This document shows, in pieces, positions 27,384 to 36,175 of a DNA stretch of 47,948 nucleotides. The DNA is from Rhodobiaceae bacterium (GTDB taxonomy: Bacteria; Pseudomonadota; Alphaproteobacteria; Rhizobiales; Tepidamorphaceae), in NCBI GenBank assembly GCA_020441995.1, contig JAGRLC010000020.1:1-47948 (forward strand). Direction: 5' to 3'. The notes beneath the pieces are model-generated. The model was not told where the DNA came from. It worked only from the letters and a program-made list of their open reading frames with translations, and did not search any database. The number at the start of each line of letters is the position of its first letter. Position 1 is the first letter of the stretch. The translations under genes and the position numbers were made by a program.

Positions 27384-28501
27384 CCACCTCGCTCCTGTTC
27401 TATGTGCAACACCTGCTCGGCATCGGGCATGTCTATCGCGCGCGCCGGATTTGCGATGCCCTACACGACGCCGGCTTCGGCCTGACGCTGGTCACCGGCG
27501 GGCTTCCGGTCAAAATCCTCGCGGAAGCCCCCTTCCCGGTGGTTCAACTGCCGCCGCTGCGCACATCGGGCACGGATTTCGCCGGTCTTGTCGATGACAA
27601 CGGCAAGCCGGCCGGCGAGGACTACATGACCCGCCGCCGCGAAATGCTTCTCGGGTTTGCAGCGGATATCCAGCCGGACATCGTGATCACCGAGGCCTAC
27701 CCCTTTGGCCGCCGTCAGATGCGGCACGAACTCATGCCTTTCATTCGTTTCCTGAAGGACCGGGGGGATGCGAAGCTCTTCGCTTCGATCCGCGACATCC
27801 TGCAGGAAAACCGCAAACCCGGCCGCGATGCGGAAACGGTGAACCTGCTGAACACGCTCTATGATGGCGTGCTCGTTCACGGCGACCCGCACATCGCGAA
27901 ACTGGCCGACACCTTTCCGCTTGCGGCGGAGATTGCCATACCCGTCCACCACACAGGCATGGTCGCCCCCCCCGCACCGCCCACCGCGCCAGTGTCAAAC
28001 GAGGTGCTGGTCAGCGCCGGCGGCGGGGCTGTCGGGGAAGCGCTGCTGACAGCCGCGGCATCAGCGGCGAATGACGGGCGCCTGTCGCACCTGAAGTTCG
28101 TGCTCTCCACCGGCCCGAACCTCCCCGGACAAGCCCGCGAACGGCTTCGGCGGCTTCTGCCCGCCAATGCCGAAACCGTCCCCTTCATCGAAAATCTGCC
28201 GCAACGCCTCGCCGGTTGCGCTCTTTCAGTTTCGCAAGCCGGCTACAATACCGTCGCGGATATTCTGGTTGCCGGCACAAGGGCCGTGCTCGTCCCCTTC
28301 GCAACGGACGGAGAAACCGAACAGACGGTTCGTTCGCTCGCGCTGGAAAAACTGGGCCGGACCGTTCATCTGGCCGAATCCGGCCTGACGCCCGCCAATC
28401 TTGCCGGCAAAATGCTGCAAGCCCTGTCCGTCACTCCGGATAAGACCGGGATCGACCTGGACGGCGCACGGACAACGGCAAGCATCCTGAAAAGCCTGTA
28501 A
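27380..28501 (+). CDS. MurG-like glycosyltransferase 2 of the cluster
   Basis: GT-B glycosyltransferase of the GT28/MurG type, 373 residues. The N-terminus has FYVQHLLGIGHVYRARRICD, the same G-x-GH-x-x-R pattern as the first transferase. The donor half has VLVSAGGGAVGEALLTA, FIENLPQRLAGC and SQAGYNTVADILVAGTRAVL. It overlaps the GT4 gene by an ATGA junction. The three transferases are in one tight run (overlaps of 4 and 4 bases), so they are expected to be made together. Substrate unknown. A 111-base gap separates it from the ABC-like gene, which may have its own promoter or be read through. Confidence 0.85.
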   Translation: MTTSLLFYVQHLLGIGHVYRARRICDALHDAGFGLTLVTGGLPVKILAEAPFPVVQLPPLRTSGTDFAGLVDDNGKPAGEDYMTRRREMLLGFAADIQPDIVITEAYPFGRRQMRHELMPFIRFLKDRGDAKLFASIRDILQENRKPGRDAETVNLLNTLYDGVLVHGDPHIAKLADTFPLAAEIAIPVHHTGMVAPPAPPTAPVSNEVLVSAGGGAVGEALLTAAASAANDGRLSHLKFVLSTGPNLPGQARERLRRLLPANAETVPFIENLPQRLAGCALSVSQAGYNTVADILVAGTRAVLVPFATDGETEQTVRSLALEKLGRTVHLAESGLTPANLAGKMLQALSVTPDKTGIDLDGARTTASILKSL

Positions 28502-28612
28502 TAAACTGGAAAGTTTTAACGCCAGCCATTGCCCTTTCATACGGGCCGTTGCATCTTTCGAGATAGGCGAGCCGGAATTGAGCTTTGGCCTCCGGGGGGC
28601 AATACCGAGACC

Positions 28613-31357
28613 ATGAGCGATCATCCGTTGATACCGGATGCGATGGAACCATCGCTTGCGCGATACATCTGGCGCCATACCAAGGCACAACAGGTCTGGA
28701 TTCTGGCCATCGTCCTGCTGTCGATGCCGACGTATTTCCTGGCGCTCGATCTCCCCAAACGCATCGTCAACGGCCCTATCCAGGGGCGCGGTTTCGAGAC
28801 CCCCGACGCCACCCAGACCTTCATGACGGTCAACGTCCCCTACACGGACATCGTCCTGTACGACGGCGTTGAACTGACGCGTCTGGGCGCCCTTGCCCTG
28901 CTGTGTGGAATGTTCCTGGCGCTGGTTTGCGTCAACGGCCTCTTCAAATTCTACATCAACACCTACAAGGGCCGGCTTGGCGAACGCATGCTCCGCCGGT
29001 TGCGCTACGAACTGGTGGACAGGGTCCTGCGGTTCCCGATCCCGCAGTTCCGGAAGATGAAAGCGTCCGAAGTCTCAACCATGGTGAAGGACGAGGTGGA
29101 GCCGCTTGGCGGTTTCATTGGCGACGCATTCGTTCTGCCGGTCTTTCTGGGCGGCCAGGCCATCACCGCTCTTGGCTTCATCATCGTGCAGAACTTCTGG
29201 CTCGGCGCTTTGGCCGCCGGCATCGTGTTCGTTCAGGCGGTCTTCATTCCCCGCCTGCGCCGCATCCTGATCAAGCTTGCCAAACAGCGCCAATTGAGCG
29301 CGCGGCAACTGTCGGGCCGCGTCGGCGAAATCGTCGAAGGCATTACGGCGGTCCGCACCAACGACACCTCCAACTGGGAGAGATCGGAACTGACATCGCG
29401 GCTGGGAAAGATTTTCCTGATCCGCTACGAGTACTACCAGAAGAAGTTTTTCATCAAATTCATCAATAACTTCCTCGCCCAGTTCACGCCTTTCCTGTTC
29501 TATTCGATCGGTGGTTATCTCGCGATCCGCGGCAGCCTCGACATCGGTCAGCTCGTTGCCGTCATCGCCGCCTACAAGGACCTGCCATCGCCGGTGAAGG
29601 AACTCATCGACTGGGACCAGCAGCGCGTCGATGTCCAGGTCAAATACAGCCAGGTGACCGAGCAGTTCGGTGTCGACAACATGGTCGACGCCAAACTCCA
29701 GATGCCGGAGACCGGAAAGGTCGAGCCGCTGACTGGCCGCATCGAGGTGTCCAACCTTTCGGTCATGGACGATTCCGGCGCAAAGCTGATCGAGACGGCA
29801 AACTACTCGGGCGCGATCACCGAGAGGGTTGCGATCGTTGGCGGCGTCAACTCCGGTGCGGAAACATTCATCGATGTGCTGGCAAGGCTTGTGCCGACAA
29901 CTGGCGGCTCGATCCAGATCGGTGGCCGCCAGTTGGGTTACATGCCCGAATCCGTCACTGGGCGGCGCATCGGCTATGCCGCCTCGGACGGCTTCCTGCC
30001 CCAATCCAGTCTTGAAGACAGCATCACCTATCCATTGCGCCACGCCCCGCTTCGCCCGAGAGAGGACCTGACCGCCGAGGACGAACAGAGGCTTGAGCTG
30101 GAACGCGGCGAAACGAAGCTCTCCGGCAACACGATGCTCGAATACTCCGACGACTGGATCGACTATGACGCCGCCCGCGTCTCGAACGAAGAAGAGCTGA
30201 CGGACTACATCCTGAAACTGCTCAAGTTCGTCGAGCTCGACAATGATGTGCATGACCTAGGCCTGCTGGCCATCGTGGATTCGCAGGAATTTCCGGAGCT
30301 TGCCGATTCGATCCTGGAGGCGCGCCGCAAGATGCGCGACAAACTCGAGGAAAGCGGCATGTCCGCTCACGTCGAATCCTTCGATCCCGACCGGTACAAC
30401 AACGAAGCAACCATCGGGGAAAACCTGTTCTTCGGCCGCCCGGTTGGCCGGGAATTCGCCGACGCGGCAGCCTACAATCACCCTTACGCCAACCGGATTC
30501 TGAAGGAGACCGGCCTCGACGCGAAGCTCTACGCAATGGGTATCGAGATCGCCAGCACCATGCACGAGCTGTTCGCCGACCTGTCACCCGATGACCCGCT
30601 GTTCGACCAGTTCTCGTTCTTCAAGCCCGAGGAAATGGCGAACTACCACGGCGCCCTGTCACGGCACAGCGAAACAGTCTTCGATGCCGCCCCCGGCGAT
30701 ATCCGTGCGATGTTCATGAAGCTGCCGTTCTCGTACTCCGAACCCAAGCACCGGTTCGGCCTGATGACGGAAGAACTGCGCAAGGCTATCGTCGATGCCC
30801 GGCACGCATTCCGCGACAACTATCCAGAAGACCTAGAAGGCGCGATCGCCTTCTACGACCCCGATGCCTACAACAACGCGTCGTCGGTGGAGGACAATGT
30901 CATCTTCGGTCGTATCGCCAGCGGTATCGCCGAAGCGCCCGAACGCATTCGCGCGCTGGTTCTGGAAACCCTCGCCGGAATGGGACTGGACGACACGATC
31001 CGCCGCGCCGGCCTCTATTTCGATATCGGAACCGGCGGCAAGCGCCTGTCGCAAGCGCAACGCCAGAAAATCGGCCTCGTCCGCGCCCTGCTGAAGCATC
31101 CCGACCTGATGCTCATGAACCGTGCGCTGGGCGGACTTGACCCGCGCACGCAGAAAATCCTGGTCGAACGGATACTGAAGGATGCCGCGGGCAGCGATGG
31201 CAACCCGCCCTACGGATTGCTCTGGGTGGTGTCGCAGCCGCAACTTGCGGAACTTTTCGACCGCGTGCTCGTATTCAAGGATGGATCCCTGGTCGAAGAC
31301 GGCAAGCCCGATGAACTGAAAGCCAGAGGCGGGCATTTCGCCAAGATTTTGGCCTGA
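28613..31357 (+). CDS. ABC-exporter-like membrane protein with degenerate ATPase domain
   Basis: A 914-residue protein with an exporter-type transmembrane domain (residues about 25-330, roughly six helices, first periplasmic loop about 45 residues). It is followed by an ABC domain that has lost every catalytic motif. The Walker A position reads GGVNSGAET (410-418), with Lys replaced by Ala416. The Q-loop Gln is Ser458. The signature is LSQAQ (812-816). Walker B is LMLMNR, with Asp to Asn836 and Glu to Arg837. The H-loop His is Gln875. Between Q-loop and signature lies an extra stretch of about 300 residues containing two further Q-loop-like segments (YNNEATIGENLFFG, YNNASSVEDNVIFG). Start ATG 28613. 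Probably no ATPase activity; function unknown. Confidence 0.85.
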   Translation: MSDHPLIPDAMEPSLARYIWRHTKAQQVWILAIVLLSMPTYFLALDLPKRIVNGPIQGRGFETPDATQTFMTVNVPYTDIVLYDGVELTRLGALALLCGMFLALVCVNGLFKFYINTYKGRLGERMLRRLRYELVDRVLRFPIPQFRKMKASEVSTMVKDEVEPLGGFIGDAFVLPVFLGGQAITALGFIIVQNFWLGALAAGIVFVQAVFIPRLRRILIKLAKQRQLSARQLSGRVGEIVEGITAVRTNDTSNWERSELTSRLGKIFLIRYEYYQKKFFIKFINNFLAQFTPFLFYSIGGYLAIRGSLDIGQLVAVIAAYKDLPSPVKELIDWDQQRVDVQVKYSQVTEQFGVDNMVDAKLQMPETGKVEPLTGRIEVSNLSVMDDSGAKLIETANYSGAITERVAIVGGVNSGAETFIDVLARLVPTTGGSIQIGGRQLGYMPESVTGRRIGYAASDGFLPQSSLEDSITYPLRHAPLRPREDLTAEDEQRLELERGETKLSGNTMLEYSDDWIDYDAARVSNEEELTDYILKLLKFVELDNDVHDLGLLAIVDSQEFPELADSILEARRKMRDKLEESGMSAHVESFDPDRYNNEATIGENLFFGRPVGREFADAAAYNHPYANRILKETGLDAKLYAMGIEIASTMHELFADLSPDDPLFDQFSFFKPEEMANYHGALSRHSETVFDAAPGDIRAMFMKLPFSYSEPKHRFGLMTEELRKAIVDARHAFRDNYPEDLEGAIAFYDPDAYNNASSVEDNVIFGRIASGIAEAPERIRALVLETLAGMGLDDTIRRAGLYFDIGTGGKRLSQAQRQKIGLVRALLKHPDLMLMNRALGGLDPRTQKILVERILKDAAGSDGNPPYGLLWVVSQPQLAELFDRVLVFKDGSLVEDGKPDELKARGGHFAKILA

Positions 31358-31478
31358 ACCTTGAAGATGGTGCTGAAACTAACCAAGTCACATTACAAAA
31401 GGGAAATTGGCTTGATGAGGTGGAAACCCGATATTTTGACAATCTGCACGCCAGAGCGGTGCAGCAAGGGGGAAGACA

Positions 31479-31943
31479 ATGTCGTCGATCATGGATGAAG
31501 TCGACCTGCTGCGCCGTGTGCCGCTGTTCTCGCAGATCGACACCACCAAGCTGAAACTGCTTGCGCTTGCATCCGAGCGGCTGCGCTACGCCCCCGGCCA
31601 GGTTGTCATGCGCCAGGGCGACACGGGCGATGCGGCCTTTGTCATCATCAACGGCGAAGCCGAAGTGGTGATTCAGAAAGGCCAGGAAGAACAGGTCGTC
31701 GCCCATCTGGGCCGAAACGACATTGTCGGCGAAATCGCCATTCTCTGCGATGTTCCGCGAACAGCGACCATACGCGCCGCCGGCGATCTCGATGTCCTGA
31801 AAATCACCAAGGACCGCTTTGTCCGCCTGCTCTCGGACTTCCCCGCGGTCTCCGTCGGCGTCATGCGTGTGCTTGCCGACCGTCTTGCCCGCACGACACA
31901 GGAACTCTATTCCGCCCAGGCAGAACTCGCCGCCAAGGGATAA
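31479..31943 (+). CDS. Stand-alone cyclic-nucleotide-binding protein
   Basis: A 154-residue protein made of a single cNMP-binding domain plus a C-terminal helix (RTTQELYSAQAELAAKG). There is no DNA-binding helix-turn-helix, so it is not a CRP-type regulator. The phosphate-binding cassette reads VGEIAILCDVPRTATIRA: Gly84-Glu85 and Arg94 are in place, so binding looks functional. Thr95 gives an RTA motif, which in eukaryotic kinases favours cGMP over cAMP, a hint rather than proof. A GGGGGAAG ribosome site precedes the ATG. It sits between the degenerate ABC gene and the cyclase, pointing to local second-messenger control of this cluster. Confidence 0.87.
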   Translation: MSSIMDEVDLLRRVPLFSQIDTTKLKLLALASERLRYAPGQVVMRQGDTGDAAFVIINGEAEVVIQKGQEEQVVAHLGRNDIVGEIAILCDVPRTATIRAAGDLDVLKITKDRFVRLLSDFPAVSVGVMRVLADRLARTTQELYSAQAELAAKG

Positions 31944-31990
31944 TCCCGGCCAGCTTCACGAACGACTGATCGGGCGTGACCCCGGTTTAT

Positions 31991-32019
31991 TTGTCAAAAC
32001 CGCGTTTCCGGTACGATAT
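31991..32019 (+). promoter_or_regulatory. Predicted promoter of the cyclase gene
   Basis: TTGTCA at 31991-31996, a 17-base spacer, and CGATAT at 32014-32019 resemble the rhizobial vegetative consensus. Transcription would start about 32 bases before the cyclase ATG. Weak prediction from eye alone; read-through from upstream is equally possible. Confidence 0.3.
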
Positions 32020-32057
32020 CGGCGTCAGGCTCATAGAGCGAAGGAAACGCACCCGCG

Positions 32058-33467
32058 ATGAACCAGTCGCTCGAAGTCCGCGAAAGCAAACCGGGCAAGA
32101 CGCCTGGGACGCAGGCCGGCGGAGCCATAGCAAATCCCGTTCAATCGCTGCTCAAGCGGTCCGATTCTGACGGTCTGCCCACGCGGGTGCTCAGCGCCAT
32201 CGCCGCCCATGACACCGCCAGCGAAGTGCTCGTCCGCCTGCTGCAACTCGTTGTGGTTTTCGTCTTCGGCGCGCTCTACGCCGTATCTCCAAAAACCGAT
32301 GCGGGAACAGCCTTTTCTCCGGTTCCCTATGTTTTGGCCGCTTATGCCGTCTTCACGGTCGCCGGGCTCTTCCTGGCAACCAGAATGCGGCTGCCGGATC
32401 TCGTCGTCTATCTGATGACCTTCATCGATATGGCGCTTCTGATGGCCATGATCTGGAGCTTCCATATCCAGTACCAGCAGCCGCCCTCCTTCTATCTGAA
32501 GGCGCCTACGCTGCTTTACGTCTTCATCTTCATCGCCCTGCGCGCCCTTCGTTTCGAGGCCCGCTTCGTCGTTGCCGCCGGGCTTGCCGCGATGCTCGGC
32601 TGGCTGGCGCTGGTGGGCTATGCCGTGATCATCGGCGCCGACCACATGATGGTCACGCGCAATTACATCACATACATGACGACGAACTCGATCCTGATCG
32701 GCGCCGAGTTCGACAAGATCATCGCCATTCTCTCGGTGACGCTCATCCTGGCGCTTGCGGTACGCCGGGGGCGCGGCCTGCTGATAGAGGCCGTGCGCGA
32801 GCAAATGGCCGCCCGCGCACTGTCCCGCTTCTTCGATCCCGATGTCGCGGGGAGAATTCGCGCGGCCGAGAAAGAGATCAGGGCGGGCGAAGGCGTCACC
32901 CGCGATGCCGCGATCCTGAACATAGATATTCGCGGCTTCACAACACTTGCAGCCCAAATGGAGCCGGGCGACGTGGTCGCGATCCTGTCCGCTTACCAGG
33001 ACCGGCTTGTACCCATCATCCAGAAGAACGGCGGCACCATCGACAAGTTCATGGGCGACGGCATCATGGCGAGCTTTGGTGCGCTTTTACCGACTGAAAC
33101 ATCCGCTGCCGACGCAATGCGCGCCGTCGATGCGATCATAGGGGAACTGGATGCATGGCGGGAAGAAGATGACCTGCCTACAGGCTTCGACCCCGCCAAG
33201 ATCAACATGGCCGTTGCCTCCGGTCAGGTTGTCTTCGGTGCCGTCGGCAGCGACGACAGGCTCGAACTCACCGTGATCGGAAGCGCGGTGAACCTCTCCG
33301 CAAAGATGGAGAAATACAACAAGGAACTCGGCTCACGCGCGCTCGCGACCGCCAACGTGGTGAAAGCGGCCCGCGAACAGGGATACGTCCCGCCGAAACA
33401 ACGAGAGACCCTGTCTGTCACCATCACCGGAACCGATATCGAAACACCGGTCGTCAGGCTCTACTGA
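32058..33467 (+). CDS. Membrane class III adenylate/guanylate cyclase
   Basis: 469 residues. A variable N-terminal arm (1-50) is followed by about six transmembrane helices (roughly 56-235), a linker helix (RFFDPDVAGRIRAAEKEIRAG) and a C-terminal class III catalytic domain (about 283-469). Metal-binding Asp290 (NIDIRGFT) and Asp334 (KFMGDGIMASFG), Lys330 and Asn412 are present. Two positions differ from the textbook enzyme: the base-specifying Asp is Ser409 (VIGSAVN) and the transition-state Arg is Lys416. Substrate (ATP or GTP) and activity are therefore uncertain. It lies downstream of the cNMP-binding protein. Its stop overlaps the stop region of the convergent deacetylase fusion by 7 bases. 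Confidence 0.88.
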   Translation: MNQSLEVRESKPGKTPGTQAGGAIANPVQSLLKRSDSDGLPTRVLSAIAAHDTASEVLVRLLQLVVVFVFGALYAVSPKTDAGTAFSPVPYVLAAYAVFTVAGLFLATRMRLPDLVVYLMTFIDMALLMAMIWSFHIQYQQPPSFYLKAPTLLYVFIFIALRALRFEARFVVAAGLAAMLGWLALVGYAVIIGADHMMVTRNYITYMTTNSILIGAEFDKIIAILSVTLILALAVRRGRGLLIEAVREQMAARALSRFFDPDVAGRIRAAEKEIRAGEGVTRDAAILNIDIRGFTTLAAQMEPGDVVAILSAYQDRLVPIIQKNGGTIDKFMGDGIMASFGALLPTETSAADAMRAVDAIIGELDAWREEDDLPTGFDPAKINMAVASGQVVFGAVGSDDRLELTVIGSAVNLSAKMEKYNKELGSRALATANVVKAAREQGYVPPKQRETLSVTITGTDIETPVVRLY

Positions 33468-35335
33468 GACTTTTCCGCCAGATAACCCCGCATATCGAGC
33501 CATTCAACAGCGGGATGAGCGGACAGCAGCGCCATCAAACCATCGAGCGCGCTCCACGCGGTTTCGTCATGCACCAGATGGTGAGTTAGAATTCCCAGCG
33601 GCGCGGCATTGCCGATCTCGAGGCGCTGTTTCAGCAATTGCGCGAATTCGACATCGAGATCATCCGCCGCGCGCCCTGTCCGCGCTTTCCAGTCCATGAT
33701 GTCAAGATGCGTGGAAACGGGCGCGAGTCCCGCCTGCGCGGCCTCCCCCGCCGCGCCGAAAGTGGAAATCGCTCTGTAGCCGCAATCGGCCAGCAGGGCA
33801 TGAAACACTTCCGCCATCCGGTTCCACGGCGGCACGAACAGCGGCAACGCGCCATGGCCGAATAAACCGCGCATACGATCCAGGCCGGCACGCAAATCCT
33901 GCTCCACATCGCCCTGCTCACGTGTTGCGCCGAACTCGCTGCTCTTCGTGCCGGCCGGCGAATGGTTGATGTGGGCAAGACCGTGCGTTGCCACGCTCGC
34001 CTGCGGCGCGCGCTCCAGACTGCAGGCAAGCGTCGGGGTTGCGTATTGCGGGATGACGGCAAGCGTCAGCGCCATGCCGCGTCCGCAAACCGTTTCGAGG
34101 AGCCGGTCCAACTGATGCGTCGGCGTGACCGCATCGTCATCGCGCAGCCAGACGGACATCGTCCGGCCGGTTTCCGCCACCTGATCGAGCACGGCGCGAG
34201 ACAGGGGAAATCCCGCCGGCTGCATCGACACAGGCTTGGAAGCCTCGATCGTATCGAATGCCTGATTGAACCGCCGCGCGGCAACCGCGATGGTCCGCTC
34301 GCCATGGACAAAGCGGCGGGCCGCCTGCCCCATGCTCAGACGTTGCTGCGGGTCATTCGCCAGGATCCGGAGCGCCTGCGCAAAGGCTTGCGGGTCTTCG
34401 GCGGTCAGCAGACCGGTTTCTCCCGCCCGGATCACCGCATGCTGCGGACCCCGGTCGAGCGCCGCCACGGGCAACCCGGCCGCCTGCGCCTCGAGATAGA
34501 CGAGCCCGTAGGCTTCGTTGAAACCGGGCCACAGCAGCGCATCGGACCGTGCGTAGGCGTCCACAACGCCTTGGCGGTCCAGTTCTCCCGCAAACGTCAC
34601 CCGCGCCCCGAACGGCGCGAACAGGGCTTCGACGGATGAACGCTCCGGCCCGTCTCCGGCAATCTCCAGCGCCCAGTCAAAATCGTCGCAAAGAGAAAGC
34701 GCATCCGCAATCAACCGGTAACTGTCGAGCTTGGCGCGCGCCCGCATCATCGCAACGGTCACGAAGCGGATCGGATCATTGTCCGGTGAATGCGGCTGGC
34801 CGGCATCCGCGAAGTCACTGGCATCAATGAACGGCGCCATCTCCACAAGCCTGCCCTCGCCGAGAAGCTCAGCCAGCCCCTGCCGGTCGGTATCGGTCAT
34901 GAAAAAGTTCAGCCGAGCGCGGCGCATGCCGAACTCGGCGGAAGCGGTCCAGTCGGCCCAGCCGTCGGACCTGCGTTTGCGCGCGAAAGAGGATTCGATC
35001 CCGCAATAGGGAATGGCGAGCCCCTGCGCAGCCTCCGGCCCGATCAGGTCGGGCGCCTTGTAGTAATTGTGATAGGTCAGCCACAGGTCGGGCCGCCAGG
35101 CGCCCTCGCCCGACCAGTCCTCAAGGATGCGCGCGGTTTCCGCCGCTGCATCGCGCTTCAGTTCCGCGAGCCTCGCGGGGTCGGGATCGGAGGCATGGGC
35201 GCGCAATTGCGAGGCAAGCCGCACGTCGTGACCGCCGGCCCTGAGCGCGGCCATGATCTGCCGGGCCATCTGCCGGTCGCCGGACTGAACCGGATGGTCA
35301 GGCGATTTCAGCGGCGCATAGAAGGCGACGCGCAT
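33461..35335 (-). CDS. Glycosyltransferase (GT4) / polysaccharide deacetylase fusion
   Basis: A two-domain protein of about 624 residues. The first about 370 form a GT4-type glycosyltransferase: start MRVAFYAPLKSPDHP, nucleotide-side strand VTVAMMRARAKLDSYRLI, LEIAGDGPE, and the PGFNEAYGLVYLEAQAAG region containing the E-x7-E pattern. The remainder is a polysaccharide-deacetylase-like NodB fold: WLRDDD (acidic metal motif, about residue 398), ATHGLAHINHS (His pair), FVPPWNR, and LTHHLVHDE. So it may both add and deacetylate a sugar. I start at the ATG 35335, 4 bases after the FkbM stop, with GAGG just upstream. It probably forms an operon with the methyltransferase. Confidence 0.85.
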   Translation of the reverse strand: MRVAFYAPLKSPDHPVQSGDRQMARQIMAALRAGGHDVRLASQLRAHASDPDPARLAELKRDAAAETARILEDWSGEGAWRPDLWLTYHNYYKAPDLIGPEAAQGLAIPYCGIESSFARKRRSDGWADWTASAEFGMRRARLNFFMTDTDRQGLAELLGEGRLVEMAPFIDASDFADAGQPHSPDNDPIRFVTVAMMRARAKLDSYRLIADALSLCDDFDWALEIAGDGPERSSVEALFAPFGARVTFAGELDRQGVVDAYARSDALLWPGFNEAYGLVYLEAQAAGLPVAALDRGPQHAVIRAGETGLLTAEDPQAFAQALRILANDPQQRLSMGQAARRFVHGERTIAVAARRFNQAFDTIEASKPVSMQPAGFPLSRAVLDQVAETGRTMSVWLRDDDAVTPTHQLDRLLETVCGRGMALTLAVIPQYATPTLACSLERAPQASVATHGLAHINHSPAGTKSSEFGATREQGDVEQDLRAGLDRMRGLFGHGALPLFVPPWNRMAEVFHALLADCGYRAISTFGAAGEAAQAGLAPVSTHLDIMDWKARTGRAADDLDVEFAQLLKQRLEIGNAAPLGILTHHLVHDETAWSALDGLMALLSAHPAVEWLDMRGYLAEKSQ

Positions 35336-35339
35336 CGCC

Positions 35340-36068
35340 TCAGGCCTCGTCCACACGCCGCATGACGCAATCCATCTCGATCATGCGCAACGACTTGCGG
35401 TCGCGCTTGACCGGAAACAGTCCGGTCACGGCAAAGCCCGCATCCTCGAAGGTTTTCAGCGCCTCGCGATAGTTCGGCACGCCCGCGTAAATCTGCTGGA
35501 ACGCGACTTCCGACTGAAGCCCGGCAACGGACCCGAGAACCCTCTCCGCACCGGCGAAAACCTCAAGATCAAACCCTTGCGTATCCATCTTGAGATAGAT
35601 GCGCGGCGCGTCCATATCCGCGATCAGACCGGGCAGATCGGCATCGAGCCGGACCACCTCGATCTGTTCTTCGACCGCCTCGCGGTCCTGCTCGGTGAAG
35701 CGGCGCTTGCCGAAGTCCGAAAATGCGCGCAGCGAGGACCAGCTTGTGTCCGGGCTCATGCGGATCGTCGCGGAGCCCTTTTCGGAGCCGAGCGCAAACC
35801 GCCGTGCGGTCCAGGCATCATCGCCGCGCGCCGCCGTTTCCAACTGCCCGAAAACGCTCTCCAGAGGCTCATAGGAGATGATCCGGCCCGTATAGCCGTT
35901 TTGCCTGAGAAGCCGCCCGTACTGCCCCGCATTGGCGCCGGCATCAACAACGACATTCACACCCAGACGCGGGAAAAGCTCGGCGAGGTGGGTCTCGATC
36001 CGGGCCTGCCGTTCGTGACGGAAGACGTCGTAGCCAAGCATGTGGCCGATGGTGCGTGCGATGCTCAT
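35340..36068 (-). CDS. FkbM-family SAM-dependent methyltransferase
   Basis: About 242 residues, FkbM family, which usually O-methylates sugars or small acceptors. The SAM-binding motif VVVDAGANAGQYGRLL lies at about residues 38-53. IISYEPLESVFGQL is the adenosine-side acidic strand. The later YLKMDTQGFDLEVFAGA and LQSEVAFQQIY segments are characteristic of FkbM. I start at the ATG 36068 (MSIARTIGHML); another ATG 5 codons upstream is possible. The gene is 4 bases ahead of the GT4/deacetylase fusion, so the pair likely modifies the same envelope glycan. Confidence in the family is high, in the substrate low. Confidence 0.87.
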   Translation of the reverse strand: MSIARTIGHMLGYDVFRHERQARIETHLAELFPRLGVNVVVDAGANAGQYGRLLRQNGYTGRIISYEPLESVFGQLETAARGDDAWTARRFALGSEKGSATIRMSPDTSWSSLRAFSDFGKRRFTEQDREAVEEQIEVVRLDADLPGLIADMDAPRIYLKMDTQGFDLEVFAGAERVLGSVAGLQSEVAFQQIYAGVPNYREALKTFEDAGFAVTGLFPVKRDRKSLRMIEMDCVMRRVDEA

Positions 36069-36175
36069 GGCGCCCGATAGCACAGTTCACGTGTCATGCG
36101 CACCAGCGTTGCCGCGCCATCGCTTGCCGAAGCTTCGGGAATTGCCGATGATGCGCGCAAAAGCCCGGAGGAAAC

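Noticed and set aside
29075..30253. A 392-codon open frame antisense to the ABC-like gene
   Set aside because: No recognisable domain, overlaps a conserved exporter-type coding region, and its composition is that of reversed codons.
36069..36175. PcaQ-type operator before pcaH
   Set aside because: No dyad resembling ATAACC-N4-GGTTAA was seen in the 107-base gap.
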